A stretch of DNA of 64,000 nt from Henricia sp. BOLD:AAB3569 (GCA_037783545.1 JBBELK010000029.1:379501-443500), one strand, 5' to 3'. Counted from the stretch's first letter, positions 8,809-22,405 are shown. Made by a program: numbers and translations. Notes: generated from the sequence alone by a model not told the origin.

Positions 8809-8826
8809 GCCCCACCGCTGCCGCCA
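8809..8826 (-). promoter_or_regulatory. primer-binding site, tRNA-Leu-like
   Basis: One base after the 5' LTR the coding strand reads TGGCGGCAGCGGTGGGGC. Its complement, CCCCACCGCTGCCGCCA, resembles the 3' end of eukaryotic tRNA-Leu (...CCCACCGCTGCCA plus CCA), differing at the base before the final CCA and at the first C. Start with TGG and position are diagnostic of a PBS; the tRNA-Leu match is from memory. Confidence 0.75.
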
Positions 8827-8827
8827 G

Positions 8828-9127
8828 TGTAACAAGAATATTCCCTGCTTGTTAAAGAACTCGGCACGAAAAGAACACAAGGCAAAAGACAATTCTCAGC
8901 ATGAAAGTACCGCAGGTTTATTTGGGTCCAACTTTCCTCAACAAACACAAAGATCAAAGATGGCGCAGAGAATCGCGTCCCCGCGCGGAACGGGTATCCC
9001 GATCCTCCGGCAGGGGCTCACGCCACCCGGCTCCGTGGGCAGCCGCAATGGCGCCACCAACACGTCAGTTAGACCCACCGTGAAACGGTGCTGGCGCCCC
9101 CAGCGGCGGATCGGGACGGCCGTTACA
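8828..9127 (-). repeat. right LTR (5' LTR of the element)
   Basis: 300 bp, about 98% identical to the left LTR. As the 5' LTR it should hold the element's promoter. I see no clear TATA box in its first part; the G/C-rich start may use a TATA-less initiator. Only 63 bases separate it from the ORF's first ATG. Confidence 0.95.
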
Positions 9128-9131
9128 GTAT
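9128..9131. repeat. target-site duplication, right copy (GTAT)
   Basis: Direct copy of 5141-5144. It corresponds to ATAC at RNA nt 23-26 of the interrupted 5S gene. Confidence 0.93.
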
Positions 9132-9153
9132 TCAATGTGGTATGGTCGTAGAC
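9128..9153 (-). pseudogene. 5S rRNA gene interrupted by the LTR element, 5' part
   Basis: RNA nt 1-26 of the 5S gene whose remainder is at 5049-5144. It keeps the upstream promoter motifs in the class A spacer beginning at 9154 but has no internal control region nearby, so Pol III initiation here is unlikely. Confidence 0.95.
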
Positions 9154-9599
9154 GAATGCTTAACAGGTTTGCGTAATTTTAAACGTTTACTGAAGAACAA
9201 TATTTTACTCGACAAAACAAAAGTGCCTACGACACTCGGTATTCCCAGGTGGTCTCCCACCGAAGTACTGACCGAGCCCAACGTTGCTTAACTGCGGTGA
9301 TCAGACGGGAACCGGTGTATTCAATGTGGTATGGTCGTAGACGAAAGCTTAACAGGTTTGCGTAATTTGAAACGTTTACAGAAGAACAATATTTTACTAA
9401 AAACAAAAGTGCCTACGACACTCGGTATTCCCAGGTGGTCTCCCACCGAAGTACTGACCGAGCCCAACGTTGCTTAACTGCGGTGATCAGACGGGAACCG
9501 GTGTATTCAATGTGGTATGGTCGTAGACGAATGCTTAACAGGTTTGCGTAATTTTAAACGTTTACTGAAGAACAATATTTTACTCGACAAAACAAAAGT

Positions 9600-9717
9600 G
9601 CCTACGACACCCGGTATTCCCAGGTGGTCTCTCACCGAAGTACTGACCGAGCCCAACGTTGCTTAACTGCGGTGATCAGACGGGAACCGGTGTATTCAAT
9701 GTGGTATGGTCGTAGAC
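9600..9717 (-). rRNA. 5S rRNA variant G86A + A107G, first copy
   Basis: Two changes travel together: plus strand acacccgg for acactcgg and gtctctcacc for gtctcccacc. In the RNA, G86A replaces the pair that closes the helix IV tetraloop (G86-C91) with A-C; A107G turns the helix V pair U68-A107 into U-G. Box C is altered at one base. Further copies carry the change at 16381, 17134, 17887, 18826, 19579, 20143, 21082, 21835, 22399, about 26708 and about 28577, all in class A units. Confidence 0.9.
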
Positions 9718-12021
9718 GAAAGCTTAACAGGTTTGCGTAATTTAAAACGTTTACAGAAGAACAATATTTTACTAAAAACAAAAGTGCCTACGACACTCGG
9801 TATTCCCAGGTGGTCTCCCACCGAAGTACTGACCGAGCCCAACGTTGCTTAACTGCGGTGATCAGACGGGAACCGGTGTATTCAATGTGGTATGGTCGTA
9901 GACGAATGCTTAACAGGTTTGCGTAATTTTAAACGTTTACTGAAGAACAATATTTTACTCGACAAAACAAAAGTGCCTACGACACTCGGTATTCCCAGGT
10001 GGTCTCCCACCGAAGTACTGACCGAGCCCAACGTTGCTTAACTGCGGTGATCAGACGGGAACCGGTGTATTCAATGTGGTATGGTCGTAGACGAATGCTT
10101 AACAGGTTTGCGTAATTTTAAACGTTTACTGAAGAACAATATTTTACTCGACAAAACAAAAGTGCCTACGACACTCGGTATTCCCAGGTGGTCTCCCACC
10201 GAAGTACTGACCGAGCCCAACGTTGCTTAACTGCGGTGATCAGACGGGAACCGGTGTATTCAATGTGGTATGGTCGTAGACGAAAGCTTAACAGGTTTGC
10301 GTAATTTGAAACGTTTACAGAAGAACAATATTTTACTAAAAACAAAAGTGCCTACGACACTCGGTATTCCCAGGTGGTCTCCCACCGAAGTACTGACCGA
10401 GCCCAACGTTGCTTAACTGCGGTGATCAGACGGGAACCGGTGTATTCAATGTGGTATGGTCGTAGACGAATGCTTAACAGGTTTGCGTAATTTTCAACGT
10501 TTACTAAAGAACAATATTTTACTCGACAAAACAAAAGTGCCTACGACACTCGGTATTCCCAGGTGGTCTCCCACCGAAGTACTGACCGAGCCCAACGTTG
10601 CTTAACTGCGGTGATCAGACGGGAACCGGTGTATTCAATGTGGTATGGTCGTAGACGAAAGCTTAACAGGTTTGCGTAATTTGAAACGTTTACTGAAGAA
10701 CAATATTTTACTCGACAAAACAAAAGTGCCTACGACACTCGGTATTCCCAGGTGGTCTCCCACCGAAGTACTGACCGAGCCCAACGTTGCTTAACTGCGG
10801 TGATCAGACGGGAACCGGTGTATTCAATGTGGTATGGTCGTAGACGAATGCTTAACAGGTTTGCGTAATTTTAAACGTTTACTGAAGAACAATATTTTAC
10901 TCGACAAAACAAAAGTGCCTACGACACTCGGTATTCCCAGGTGGTCTCCCACCGAAGTACTGACCGAGCCCAACGTTGCTTAACTGCGGTGATCAGACGG
11001 GAACCGGTGTATTCAATGTGGTATGGTCGTAGACGAATGCTTAACAGGTTTGCGTAATTTTAAACGTTTACTGAAGAACAATATTTTACTCGACAAAACA
11101 AAAGTGCCTACGACACTCGGTATTCCCAGGTGGTCTCCCACCGAAGTACTGACCAAGCCCAACGTTGCTTAACTGCGGTGATCAGACGGGAACCGGTGTA
11201 TTCAATGTGGTATGGTCGTAGACGAAAGCTTAACAGGTTTGCGTAATTTGAAACGTTTACAGAAGAACAATATTTTACTAAAAACAAAAGTGCCTACGAC
11301 ACTCGGTATTCCCAGGTGGTCTCCCACTGAAGTACTGACAGAGCCCAACGTTGCTTAACTGCGGTGATCAGACGGGAACCGGTGTATTCAATGTGGTATG
11401 GTCGTAGACGAATGCTTAACAGGTTTGCGTAATTTTCAACGTTTACTGAAGAACAATATTTTACTCGACGAAACAAAAGTGCCTACGACACTCGGTATTC
11501 CCAGGTGGTCTCCCACCGAAGTACTGACCGAGCCCAACGTTGCTTAACTGCGGTGATCAGACGGGAACCGGTGTATTCAATGTGGTATGGTCGTAGACGA
11601 AAGCTTAACAGGTTTGCGTAATTTGAAACGTTTACAGAAGAACAATATTTTACTAAAAACAAAAGTGCCTACGACACTCGGTATTCCCAGGTGGTCTCCC
11701 ACCGAAGTACTGACCGAGCCCAACGTTGCTTAACTGCGGTGATCAGACGGGAACCGGTGTATTCAATGTGGTATGGTCGTAGACGAATGCTTAACAGGTT
11801 TGCGTAATTTTAAACGTTTACTGAAGAACAATATTTTACTCGACAAAACAAAAGTGCCTACGACACTCGGTATTCCCAGGTGGTCTCCCACCGAAGTACT
11901 GACCGAGCCCAACGTTGCTTAACTGCGGTGATCAGACGGGAACCGGTGTATTCAATGTGGTATGGTCGTAGACGAAAGCTTAACAGGTTTGCGTAATTTG
12001 AAACGTTTACAGAAGAACAAT

Positions 12022-14085
12022 ATTTTCCTAAAAACAAAAGTGCCTACGACACTCGGTATTCCCAGGTGGTCTCCCACCGAAGTACTGACCGAGCCCAACG
12101 TTGCTTAACTGCGGTGATCAGACGGGAACCGGTGTATTCAATGTGGTATGGTCGTAGACGAATGGTTAACAGGTTTGCGTTATTTTAAACGTTTACTGAA
12201 GAACAATATTTTACTCGACAAAACAAAAGTGCCTACGACACTCGGTATTCCCAGGTGGTCTCCCACCGAAGTACTGACCGAGCCCAACGTTGCTTAACTG
12301 CGGTGATCAGACGGGAACCGGTGTATTCAATGTGGTATGGTCGTAGACGAAAGCTTAACAGGTTTGCGTAATTTGAAACGTTTACAGAAGAACAATATTT
12401 TACTAAAAACAAAAGTGCCTACGACACTCGGTATTCCCAGGTGGTCTCCCACCGAAGTACTGACCGTGCCCAACGTTGCTTAACTGCGGTGATCAGACGG
12501 GAAACGGTGTATTCAATGTGGTATGGTCGTAGACGAATGCTTAACAGGTTTGCGTAATTTTAAACGTTTACTGAAGAACAATATTTTACTCGACAAAACA
12601 AAAGTGCCTACGACACTCGGTATTCCCAGGTGGTCTCCCACCGAAGTACTGACCGAGCCCAACGTTGCTTAACTGCGGTGATCAGACGGGAACCGGTGTA
12701 TTCAATGTGGTATGGTCGTAGACGAAAGCTTAACAGGTTTGCGTAATTTGAAACGTTTACAGAAGAACAATATTTTACTAAAAACAAAAGTGCCTACGAC
12801 ACTCGGTATTCCCAGGTGGTCTCCCACCGAAGTACTGACCGAGCCCAACGTTGCTTAACTGCGGTGATCAGACGGGAACCGGTGTATTCAATGTGGTATG
12901 GTCGTAGACGAATGCTTAACAGGTTTGCGTAATTTTAAACGTTTACTGAAGAACAATAGTTTACTCGACAAAACAAAAGTGCCTACGACACTCGGTATTC
13001 CCAGGTGGTCTCCCACCGAAGTACTGACCGAGCCCAACGTTGCTTAACTGCGGTGATCAGACGGGAACCGGTGTATTCAATGTGGTATGGTCGTAGACGA
13101 AAGCTTAACAGGTTTGCGTAATTTGAAACGTTTACAGAAGAACAATATTTTCCTAAAAACAAAAGTGCCTACGACACTCGGTATTCCCAGGTGGTCTCCC
13201 ACCGAAGTACTGACCGAGCCCAACGTTGCTTAACTGCGGTGATCAGACGGGAACCGGTGTATTCAATGTGGTATGGTCGTAGACGAATGGTTAACAGGTT
13301 TGCGTTATTTTAAACGTTTACTGAAGAACAATATTTTACTCGACAAAACAAAAGTGCCTACGACACTCGGTATTCCCAGGTGGTCTCCCACCGAAGTACT
13401 GACCGAGCCCAACGTTGCTTAACTGCGGTGATCAGACGGGAACCGGTGTATTCAATGTGGTATGGTCGTAGACGAAAGCTTAACAGGTTTGCGTAATTTG
13501 AAACGTTTACAGAAGAACAATATTTTACTAAAAACAAAAGTGCCTACGACACTCGGTATTCCCAGGTGGTCTCCCACCGAAGTACTGACCGTGCCCAACG
13601 TTGCTTAACTGCGGTGATCAGACGGGAAACGGTGTATTCAATGTGGTATGGTCGTAGACGAATGCTTAACAGGTTTGCGTAATTTTAAACGTTTACTGAA
13701 GAACAATATTTTACTCGACAAAACAAAAGTGCCTACGACACTCGGTATTCCCAGGTGGTCTCCCACCGAAGTACTGACCGAGCCCAACGTTGCTTAACTG
13801 CGGTGATCAGACGGGAACCGGTGTATTCAATGTGGTATGGTCGTAGACGAAAGCTTAACAGGTTTGCGTAATTTGAAACGTTTACAGAAGAACAATATTT
13901 TACTAAAAACAAAAGTGCCTACGACACTCGGTATTCCCAGGTGGTCTCCCACCGAAGTACTGACCGAGCCCAACGTTGCTTAACTGCGGTGATCAGACGG
14001 GAACCGGTGTATTCAATGTGGTATGGTCGTAGACGAATGCTTAACAGGTTTGCGTAATTTTAAACGTTTACTGAAGAACAATAGT
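12022..14085 (-). repeat. two copies of a 1,125 bp (6-unit) block
   Basis: Five private changes recur at a 1,125 bp offset: ttttcct near 12022 and 13147, aatggttaac at 12161 and 13286, gaccgtgccc at 12462 and 13587, gggaaacgg about 38 bases later in both, and atagtttact at 12956 and 14081. This is a recent tandem duplication of three AB dimers. Confidence 0.9.
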
Positions 14086-17000
14086 TTACTCGACAAAACA
14101 AAAGTGCCTACGACACTCGGTATTCCCAGGTGGTCTCCCACCGAAGTACTGACCGAGCCCAACGTTGCTTAACTGCGGTGATCAGACGGGAACCGGCGTA
14201 TTCAATGTGGTATGGTCGTAGACGAAAGCTTAACAGGTTTGCGTAATTTGAAACGTTTACAGAAGAACAATATTTTACTAAAAACAAAAGTGCCTACGAC
14301 ACTCGGTATTCCCAGGTGGTCTCCCACCGAAGTACTGACCGAGCCCAACGTTGCTTAACTGCGGTGATCAGACGGGAACCGGTGTATTCAATGTGGTATG
14401 GTCGTAGACGAATGCTTAACAGGTTTGCGTAATTTTAAACGTTTACTGAAGAACAATATTTTACTCAACAAAACAAAAGTGCCTACGACACTCGGTATTC
14501 CCAGGTGGTCTCCCACCGAAGTACTGACCGAGCCCAACGTTGCTTAACTGCGGTGATCAGACGGGAACCGGTGTATTCAATGTGGTATGGTCGTAGACGA
14601 AAGCTTAACAGGTTTGCGTAATTTGAAACGTTTACAGAAGAACAATATTTTACTAAAAACAAAAGTGCCTACGACACTCGGTATTCCCAGGTGGTCTCCC
14701 ACCGAAGTACTGACCGAGCCCAACGTTGCTTAACTGCGGTGATCAGACGGGAACCGGTGTATTCAATGTGGTATGGTCGTAGACGAAAGCTTAACAGGTT
14801 TGCGTAATTTGAAACGTTTACAGAAGAACAATATTTTACTAAAAACAAAAGTGCCTACGACACTCGGTATTCCCAGGTGGTCTCCCACCGAAGTACTGAC
14901 CGAGCCCAACGTTGCTTAACTGCGGTGATCAGACGGGAACCGATGTATTCAATGTGGTATGGTCGTAGACGAATGCTTAACAGGTTTGCGTAATTTTAAA
15001 CGTTTACTGAAGAACAATATTTTACTCAACAAAACAAAAGTGCCTACGACACTCGGTATTCCCAGGTGGTCTCCCACCGAAGTACTGACCGAGCCCAACG
15101 TTGCTTAACTGCGGTGATCAGACGGGAACCGGTGTATTCAATGTGGTATGGTCGTAGACGAAAGCTTAACAGGTTTGCGTAATTTGAAACGTTTACAGAA
15201 GAACAATATTTTACTAAAAACAAAAGTGCCTACGACACTCGGTATTCCCAGGTTGTCTCCCACCGAAGTACTGACCGAGCCCAACGTTGCTTAACTGCGG
15301 TGATCAGACGGGAACCGGTGTATTCAATGTGGTATGGTCGTAGACGAATGCTTAACAGGTTTGCGTAATTTTCAACGTTTACTGAAGAACAATATTTTAC
15401 TCGACAAAACAAAAGTGCCTACGACACTCGGTATTCCCAGGTGGTCTCCCACCGAAGTACTGACCGAGCCCAACGTTGCTTAACTGCGGTGATCAGACGG
15501 GAACCGGTGTATTCAATGTGGTATGGTCGTAGACGAAAGCTTAACAGGTTTGCGTAATTTGAAACGTTTACAGAAGAACAATATTTTACTAAAAACAAAA
15601 GTGCCTACGACACTCGGTATTCCCAGGTGGTCTCCCACCGAAGTACTGACCGAGCCCAACGTTGCTTAACTGCGGTGATCAGACGGGAACCGGTGTATTC
15701 AATGTGGTATGGTCGTAGACGAATGCTTAACAGGTTTGCGTAATTTTAAACGTTTACTGAAGAACAATATTTTACTCGACAAAACAAAAGTGCCTACGAC
15801 ACTCGGTATTCCCAGGTGGTCTCCCACCGAAGTACTGACCGAGCCCAACGTTGCTTAACTGCGGTGATCAGACGGGAACCGGTGTATTCAATGTGGTATG
15901 GTCGTAGACGAAAGCTTAACAGGTTTGCGTAATTTGAAACGTTTACAGAAGAACAATATTTTACTAAAAACAAAAGTGCCTACGACACTCGGTATTCCCA
16001 GGTGGTCTCCCACCGAAGTACTGACCGAGCCCAACGTTGCTTAACTGCGGTGATCAGACGGGAACCGGTGTATTCAATGTGGTATGGTCGTAGACGAAAG
16101 CTTAACAGGTTTGCGTAATTTGAAACGTTTACAGAAGAACAATATTTTACTAAAAACAAAAGTGCCTACGACACTCGGTATTCCCAGGTGGTCTCCCACC
16201 GAAGTACTGACCGAGCCCAACGTTGCTTAACTGCGGTGATCAGACGGGAACCGGCGTATTCAATGTGGTATGGTCGTAGACGAATGCTTAACAGGTTTGC
16301 GTAATTTTAAACGTTTACTGAAGAACAAAATTTTACTCGACAAAACAAAAGTGCCTACGACACCCGGTATTCCCAGGTGGTCTCTCACCGAAGTACTGAC
16401 CGAGCCCAACGTTGCTTAACTGCGGTGATAAGACGGGAACCGGTGTATTCAATGTGGTATGGTCGTAGACGAATGCTTAACAGGTTTGCGTAATTTTAAA
16501 CGTTTACTGAAGAACAATATTTTACTCGACAAAACAAAAGTGCCTACGACACTCGGTATTCCCAGGTGGTCTCCCACCGAAGTACTGACCGAGCCCAACG
16601 TTGCTTAACTGCGGTGATCAGACGGGAACCGGTGTATTCAATGTGGTATGGTCGTAGACGAATGCTTAACAGGTTTGCGTAATTTTAAACGTTTACTGAA
16701 GAACAATATTTTACTCGACAAAACAAAAGTGCCTACGACACTCGGTATTCCCAGGTGGTCTCCCACCGAAGTACTGACCGAGCCCAACGTTGCTTAACTG
16801 CGGTGATCAGACGGGAACCGGTGGATTCAATGTGGTATGGTCGTAGACGAAAGCTTAACAGGTTTGCGTAATTTGAAACGTTTACAGAAGAACAATATTT
16901 TACTAAAAACAAAAGTGCCTACGACACTCGGTATTCCCAGGTGGTCTCCCACCGAAGTACTGACCGAGCCCAACGTTGCTTAACTGCGGTGATCAGACGG

Positions 17001-17886
17001 GAACCGGCGTATTCAATGTGGTATGGTCGTAGACGAATGCTTAACAGGTTTGCGTAATTTTAAACGTTTACTGAAGAACAATATTTTACTCGACAAAACA
17101 AAAGTGCCTACGACACCCGGTATTCCCAGGTGGTCTCTCACCGAAGTACTGACCGAGCCCAACGTTGCTTAACTGCGGTGATCAGACGGGAACCGGTGTA
17201 TTCAATGTGGTATGGTCGTAGACGAAAGCTTAACAGGTTTGCGTAATTTGAAACGTTTACAGAAGAACAATATTTTACTAAAAACAAAAGTGCCTACGAC
17301 ACTCGGTATTCCCAGGTGGTCTCCCACCGAAGTACTGACCGAGCCCAACGTTGCTTAACTGCGGTGATCAGACGGGAACCGGTGTATTCAATGTGGTATG
17401 GTCGTAGACGAATGCTTAACAGGTTTGCGTAATTTTAAACGTTTACTGAAGAACAATATTTTACTCGACAAAACAAAAGTGCCTACGACACTCGGTATTC
17501 CCAGGTGGTCTCCCACCGAAGTACTGACCGAGCCCAACGTTGCTTAACTGCGGTGATCAGACGGGAACCGGTGTATTCAATGTGGTATGGTCGTAGACGA
17601 ATGCTTAACAGGTTTGCGTAATTTTAAACGTTTACTGAAGAACAATATTTTACTCGACAAAACAAAAGTGCCTACGACACTCGGTATTCCCAGGTGGTCT
17701 CCCACCGAAGTACTGACCGAGCCCAACGTTGCTTAACTGCGGTGATCAGACGGGAACCGGCGTATTCAATGTGGTATGGTCGTAGACGAATGCTTAACAG
17801 GTTTGCGTAATTTTAAACGTTTACTGAAGAACAATATTTTACTCGACAAAACAAAAGTGCCTACGACACCCGGTATTCCCAGGTGG

Positions 17887-20800
17887 TCTCTCACCGAAGT
17901 ACTGACCGAGCCCAACGTTGCTTAACTGCGGTGATCAGACGGGAACCGGTGTATTCAATGTGGTATGGTCGTAGACGAAAGCTTAACAGGTTTGCGTAAT
18001 TTGAAACGTTTACAGAAGAACAATATTTTACTAAAAACAAAAGTGCCTACGACACTCGGTATTCCCAGGTGGTCTCCCACCGAAGTACTGACCGAGCCCA
18101 ACGTTGCTTAACTGCGGTGATCAGACGGGAACCGGTGTATTCAATGTGGTATGGTCGTAGACGAATGCTTAACAGGTTTGCGTAATTTTAAACGTTTACT
18201 GAAGAACAATATTTTACTCGACAAAACAAAAGTGCCTACGACACTCGGTATTCCCAGGTGGTCTCCCACCGAAGTACTGACCGAGCCCAACGTTGCTTAA
18301 CTGCGGTGATCAGACGGGAACCGGTGTATTCAATGTGGTATGGTCGTAGACGAATGCTTAACAGGTTTGCGTAATTTTAAACGTTTACTGAAGAACAATA
18401 TTTTACTCGACAAAACAAAAGTGCCTACGACACTCGGTATTCCCAGGTGGTCTCCCACCGAAGTACTGACCGAGCCCAACGTTGCTTAACTGCGGTGATC
18501 AGACGGGAACCGGTGTATTCAATGTGGTATGGTCGTAGACGAAAGCTTAACAGGTTTGCGTAATTTGAAACGTTTACAGAAGAACAATATTTTACTAAAA
18601 ACAAAAGTGCCTACGACACTCGGTATTCCCAGGTGGTCTCCCACCGAAGTACTGACCGAGCCCAACGTTGCTTAACTGCGGTGATCAGACGGGAACCGGT
18701 GTATTCAATGTGGTATGGTCGTAGACGAATGCTTAACAGGTTTGCGTAATTTTAAACGTTTACTGAAGAACAATATTTTACTCGACAAAACAAAAGTGCC
18801 TACGACACCCGGTATTCCCAGGTGGTCTCTCACCGAAGTACTGACCGAGCCCAACGTTGCTTAACTGCGGTGATCAGACGGGAACCGGTGTATTCAATGT
18901 GGTATGGTCGTAGACGAAAGCTTAACAGGTTTGCGTAATTTGAAACGTTTACAGAAGAACAATATTTTACTAAAAACAAAAGTGCCTACGACACTCGGTA
19001 TTCCCAGGTGGTCTCCCACCGAAGTACTGACCGAGCCCAACGTTGCTTAACTGCGGTGATCAGACGGGAACCGGTGTATTCAATGTGGTATGGTCGTAGA
19101 CGAATGCTTAACAGGTTTGCGTAATTTTAAACGTTTACTGAAGAACAATATTTTACTCGACAAAACAAAAGTGCCTACGACACTCGGTATTCCCAGGTGG
19201 TCTCCCACCGAAGTACTGACCGAGCCCAACGTTGCTTAACTGCGGTGATCAGACGGGAACCGGTGTATTCAATGTGGTATGGTCGTAGACGAATGCTTAA
19301 CAGGTTTGCGTAATTTTAAACGTTTACTGAAGAACAATATTTTACTCGACAAAACAAAAGTGCCTACGACACTCGGTATTCCCAGGTGGTCTCCCACCGA
19401 AGTACTGACCGAGCCCAACGTTGCTTAACTGCGGTGATCAGACGGGAACCGGTGTATTCAATGTGGTATGGTCGTAGACGAATGCTTAACAGGTTTGCGT
19501 AATTTTAAACGTTTACTGAAGAACAATATTTTACTCGACAAAACAAAAGTGCCTACGACACCCGGTATTCCCAGGTGGTCTCTCACCGAAGTACTGACCG
19601 AGCCCAACGTTGCTTAACTGCGGTGATCAGACGGGAACCGGTGTATTCAATGTGGTATGGTCGTAGACGAAAGCTTAACAGGTTTGCGTAATTTGAAACG
19701 TTTACAGAAGAACAATATTTTACTAAAAACAAAAGTGCCTACGACACTCGGTATTCCCAGGTGGTCTCCCACCGAAGTACTGACCGAGCCCAACGTTGCT
19801 TAACTGCGGTGATCAGACGGGAACCGGTGTATTCAATGTGGTATGGTCGTAGACGAATGCTTAACAGGTTTGCGTAATTTTAAACGTTTACTGAAGAACA
19901 ATATTTTACTCGACAAAACAAAAGTGCCTACGACACTCGGTATTCCCAGGTGGTCTCCCACCGAAGTACTGACCGAGCCCAACGTTGCTTAACTGCGGTG
20001 ATCAGACGGGAACCGGCGTATTCAATGTGGTATGGTCGTAGACGAATGCTTAACAGGTTTGCGTAATTTTAAACGTTTACTGAAGAACAATATTTTACTC
20101 GACAAAACAAAAGTGCCTACGACACCCGGTATTCCCAGGTGGTCTCTCACCGAAGTACTGACCGAGCCCAACGTTGCTTAACTGCGGTGATCAGACGGGA
20201 ACCGGTGTATTCAATGTGGTATGGTCGTAGACGAAAGCTTAACAGGTTTGCGTAATTTGAAACGTTTACAGAAGAACAATATTTTACTAAAAACAAAAGT
20301 GCCTACGACACTCGGTATTCCCAGGTGGTCTCCCACCGAAGTACTGACCGAGCCCAACGTTGCTTAACTGCGGTGATCAGACGGGAACCGGTGTATTCAA
20401 TGTGGTATGGTCGTAGACGAATGCTTAACAGGTTTGCGTAATTTTAAACGTTTACTGAAGAACAATATTTTACTCGACAAAACAAAAGTGCCTACGACAC
20501 TCGGTATTCCCAGGTGGTCTCCCACCGAAGTACTGACCGAGCCCAACGTTGCTTAACTGCGGTGATCAGACGGGAACCGGTGTATTCAATGTGGTATGGT
20601 CGTAGACGAATGCTTAACAGGTTTGCGTAATTTTAAACGTTTACTGAAGAACAATATTTTACTCGACAAAACAAAAGTGCCTACGACACTCGGTATTCCC
20701 AGGTGGTCTCCCACCGAAGTACTGACCGAGCCCAACGTTGCTTAACTGCGGTGATCAGACGGGAACCGGTGTATTCAATGTGGTATGGTCGTAGACGAAA

Positions 20801-22405
20801 GCTTAACAGGTTTGCGTAATTTGAAACGTTTACAGAAGAACAATATTTTACTAAAAACAAAAGTGCCTACGACACTCGGTATTCCCAGGTGGTCTCCCAC
20901 CGAAGTACTGACCGAGCCCAACGTTGCTTAACTGCGGTGATCAGACGGGAACCGGTGTATTCAATGTGGTATGGTCGTAGACGAATGCTTAACAGGTTTG
21001 CGTAATTTTAAACGTTTACTGAAGAACAATATTTTACTCGACAAAACAAAAGTGCCTACGACACCCGGTATTCCCAGGTGGTCTCTCACCGAAGTACTGA
21101 CCGAGCCCAACGTTGCTTAACTGCGGTGATCAGACGGGAACCGGTGTATTCAATGTGGTATGGTCGTAGACGAAAGCTTAACAGGTTTGCGTAATTTGAA
21201 ACGTTTACAGAAGAACAATATTTTACTAAAAACAAAAGTGCCTACGACACTCGGTATTCCCAGGTGGTCTCCCACCGAAGTACTGACCGAGCCCAACGTT
21301 GCTTAACTGCGGTGATCAGACGGGAACCGGTGTATTCAATGTGGTATGGTCGTAGACGAATGCTTAACAGGTTTGCGTAATTTTAAACGTTTACTGAAGA
21401 ACAATATTTTACTCGACAAAACAAAAGTGCCTACGACACTCGGTATTCCCAGGTGGTCTCCCACCGAAGTACTGACCGAGCCCAACGTTGCTTAACTGCG
21501 GTGATCAGACGGGAACCGGTGTATTCAATGTGGTATGGTCGTAGACGAATGCTTAACAGGTTTGCGTAATTTTAAACGTTTACTGAAGAACAATATTTTA
21601 CTCGACAAAACAAAAGTGCCTACGACACTCGGTATTCCCAGGTGGTCTCCCACCGAAGTACTGACCGAGCCCAACGTTGCTTAACTGCGGTGATCAGACG
21701 GGAACCGGTGTATTCAATGTGGTATGGTCGTAGACGAATGCTTAACAGGTTTGCGTAATTTTAAACGTTTACTGAAGAACAATATTTTACTCGACAAAAC
21801 AAAAGTGCCTACGACACCCGGTATTCCCAGGTGGTCTCTCACCGAAGTACTGACCGAGCCCAACGTTGCTTAACTGCGGTGATCAGACGGGAACCGGTGT
21901 ATTCAATGTGGTATGGTCGTAGACGAAAGCTTAACAGGTTTGCGTAATTTGAAACGTTTACAGAAGAACAATATTTTACTAAAAACAAAAGTGCCTACGA
22001 CACTCGGTATTCCCAGGTGGTCTCCCACCGAAGTACTGACCGAGCCCAACGTTGCTTAACTGCGGTGATCAGACGGGAACCGGTGTATTCAATGTGGTAT
22101 GGTCGTAGACGAATGCTTAACAGGTTTGCGTAATTTTAAACGTTTACTGAAGAACAATATTTTACTCGACAAAACAAAAGTGCCTACGACACTCGGTATT
22201 CCCAGGTGGTCTCCCACCGAAGTACTGACCGAGCCCAACGTTGCTTAACTGCGGTGATCAGACGGGAACCGGTGTATTCAATGTGGTATGGTCGTAGACG
22301 AATGCTTAACAGGTTTGCGTAATTTTAAACGTTTACTGAAGAACAATATTTTACTCGACAAAACAAAAGTGCCTACGACACCCGGTATTCCCAGGTGGTC
22401 TCTCA
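17887..22405 (-). repeat. two copies of a 2,256 bp (12-unit) block
   Basis: The G86A+A107G copies are spaced 939, 753, 564, 939, 753, 564 bp from 17887 to 22399, so the spacing pattern repeats with a 2,256 bp period (eight A and four B units). The AAB trimer (564 bp) is the inner module. Confidence 0.88.

Larger units (their letters stand above)
5145..9127 (-). mobile_element. non-autonomous Ty3/Gypsy-like LTR retrotransposon inside a 5S gene
   Basis: A 3,983 bp element with LTRs of 299 and 300 bp that start TG and end CA (TGTAAC...GTTACA), a 4 bp target duplication, a primer-binding site, a purine tract and one long ORF. It lies on the minus strand, co-oriented with the 5S genes. The ORF has Gag-tail, CCHC and protease signatures, but nothing resembling reverse transcriptase, RNase H or integrase, and there is no room for them. 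It must therefore have been copied by proteins of another element. The LTRs differ by about six substitutions and one 1-base gap, about 2%. It is much richer in G+C than the array. It resembles in outline the Gag-only LTR elements described in plants, but also has a protease and repeats. Confidence 0.94.

Noticed and set aside
8765-8815. Extension of the ORF upstream to a GTG codon at 8815
   Set aside because: GTG starts are not usual for eukaryotic mRNAs, and the extension would run into the primer-binding site; the first ATG is at 8764.
8809-8826. A tRNA-Leu gene fragment
   Set aside because: Only about 17 bases resemble a tRNA end, next to an LTR; this is the expected primer-binding site.
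7621-8832. A 403-codon open frame on the plus strand over the repeats
   Set aside because: It is antisense to the Gag-protease ORF and stays open because the 84 bp period is a multiple of three; it has no recognisable domain.
5145-9127. Cassandra-type element carrying 5S sequence in its LTRs
   Set aside because: The LTRs contain no 5S internal promoter; the 5S sequence lies outside as the insertion target.
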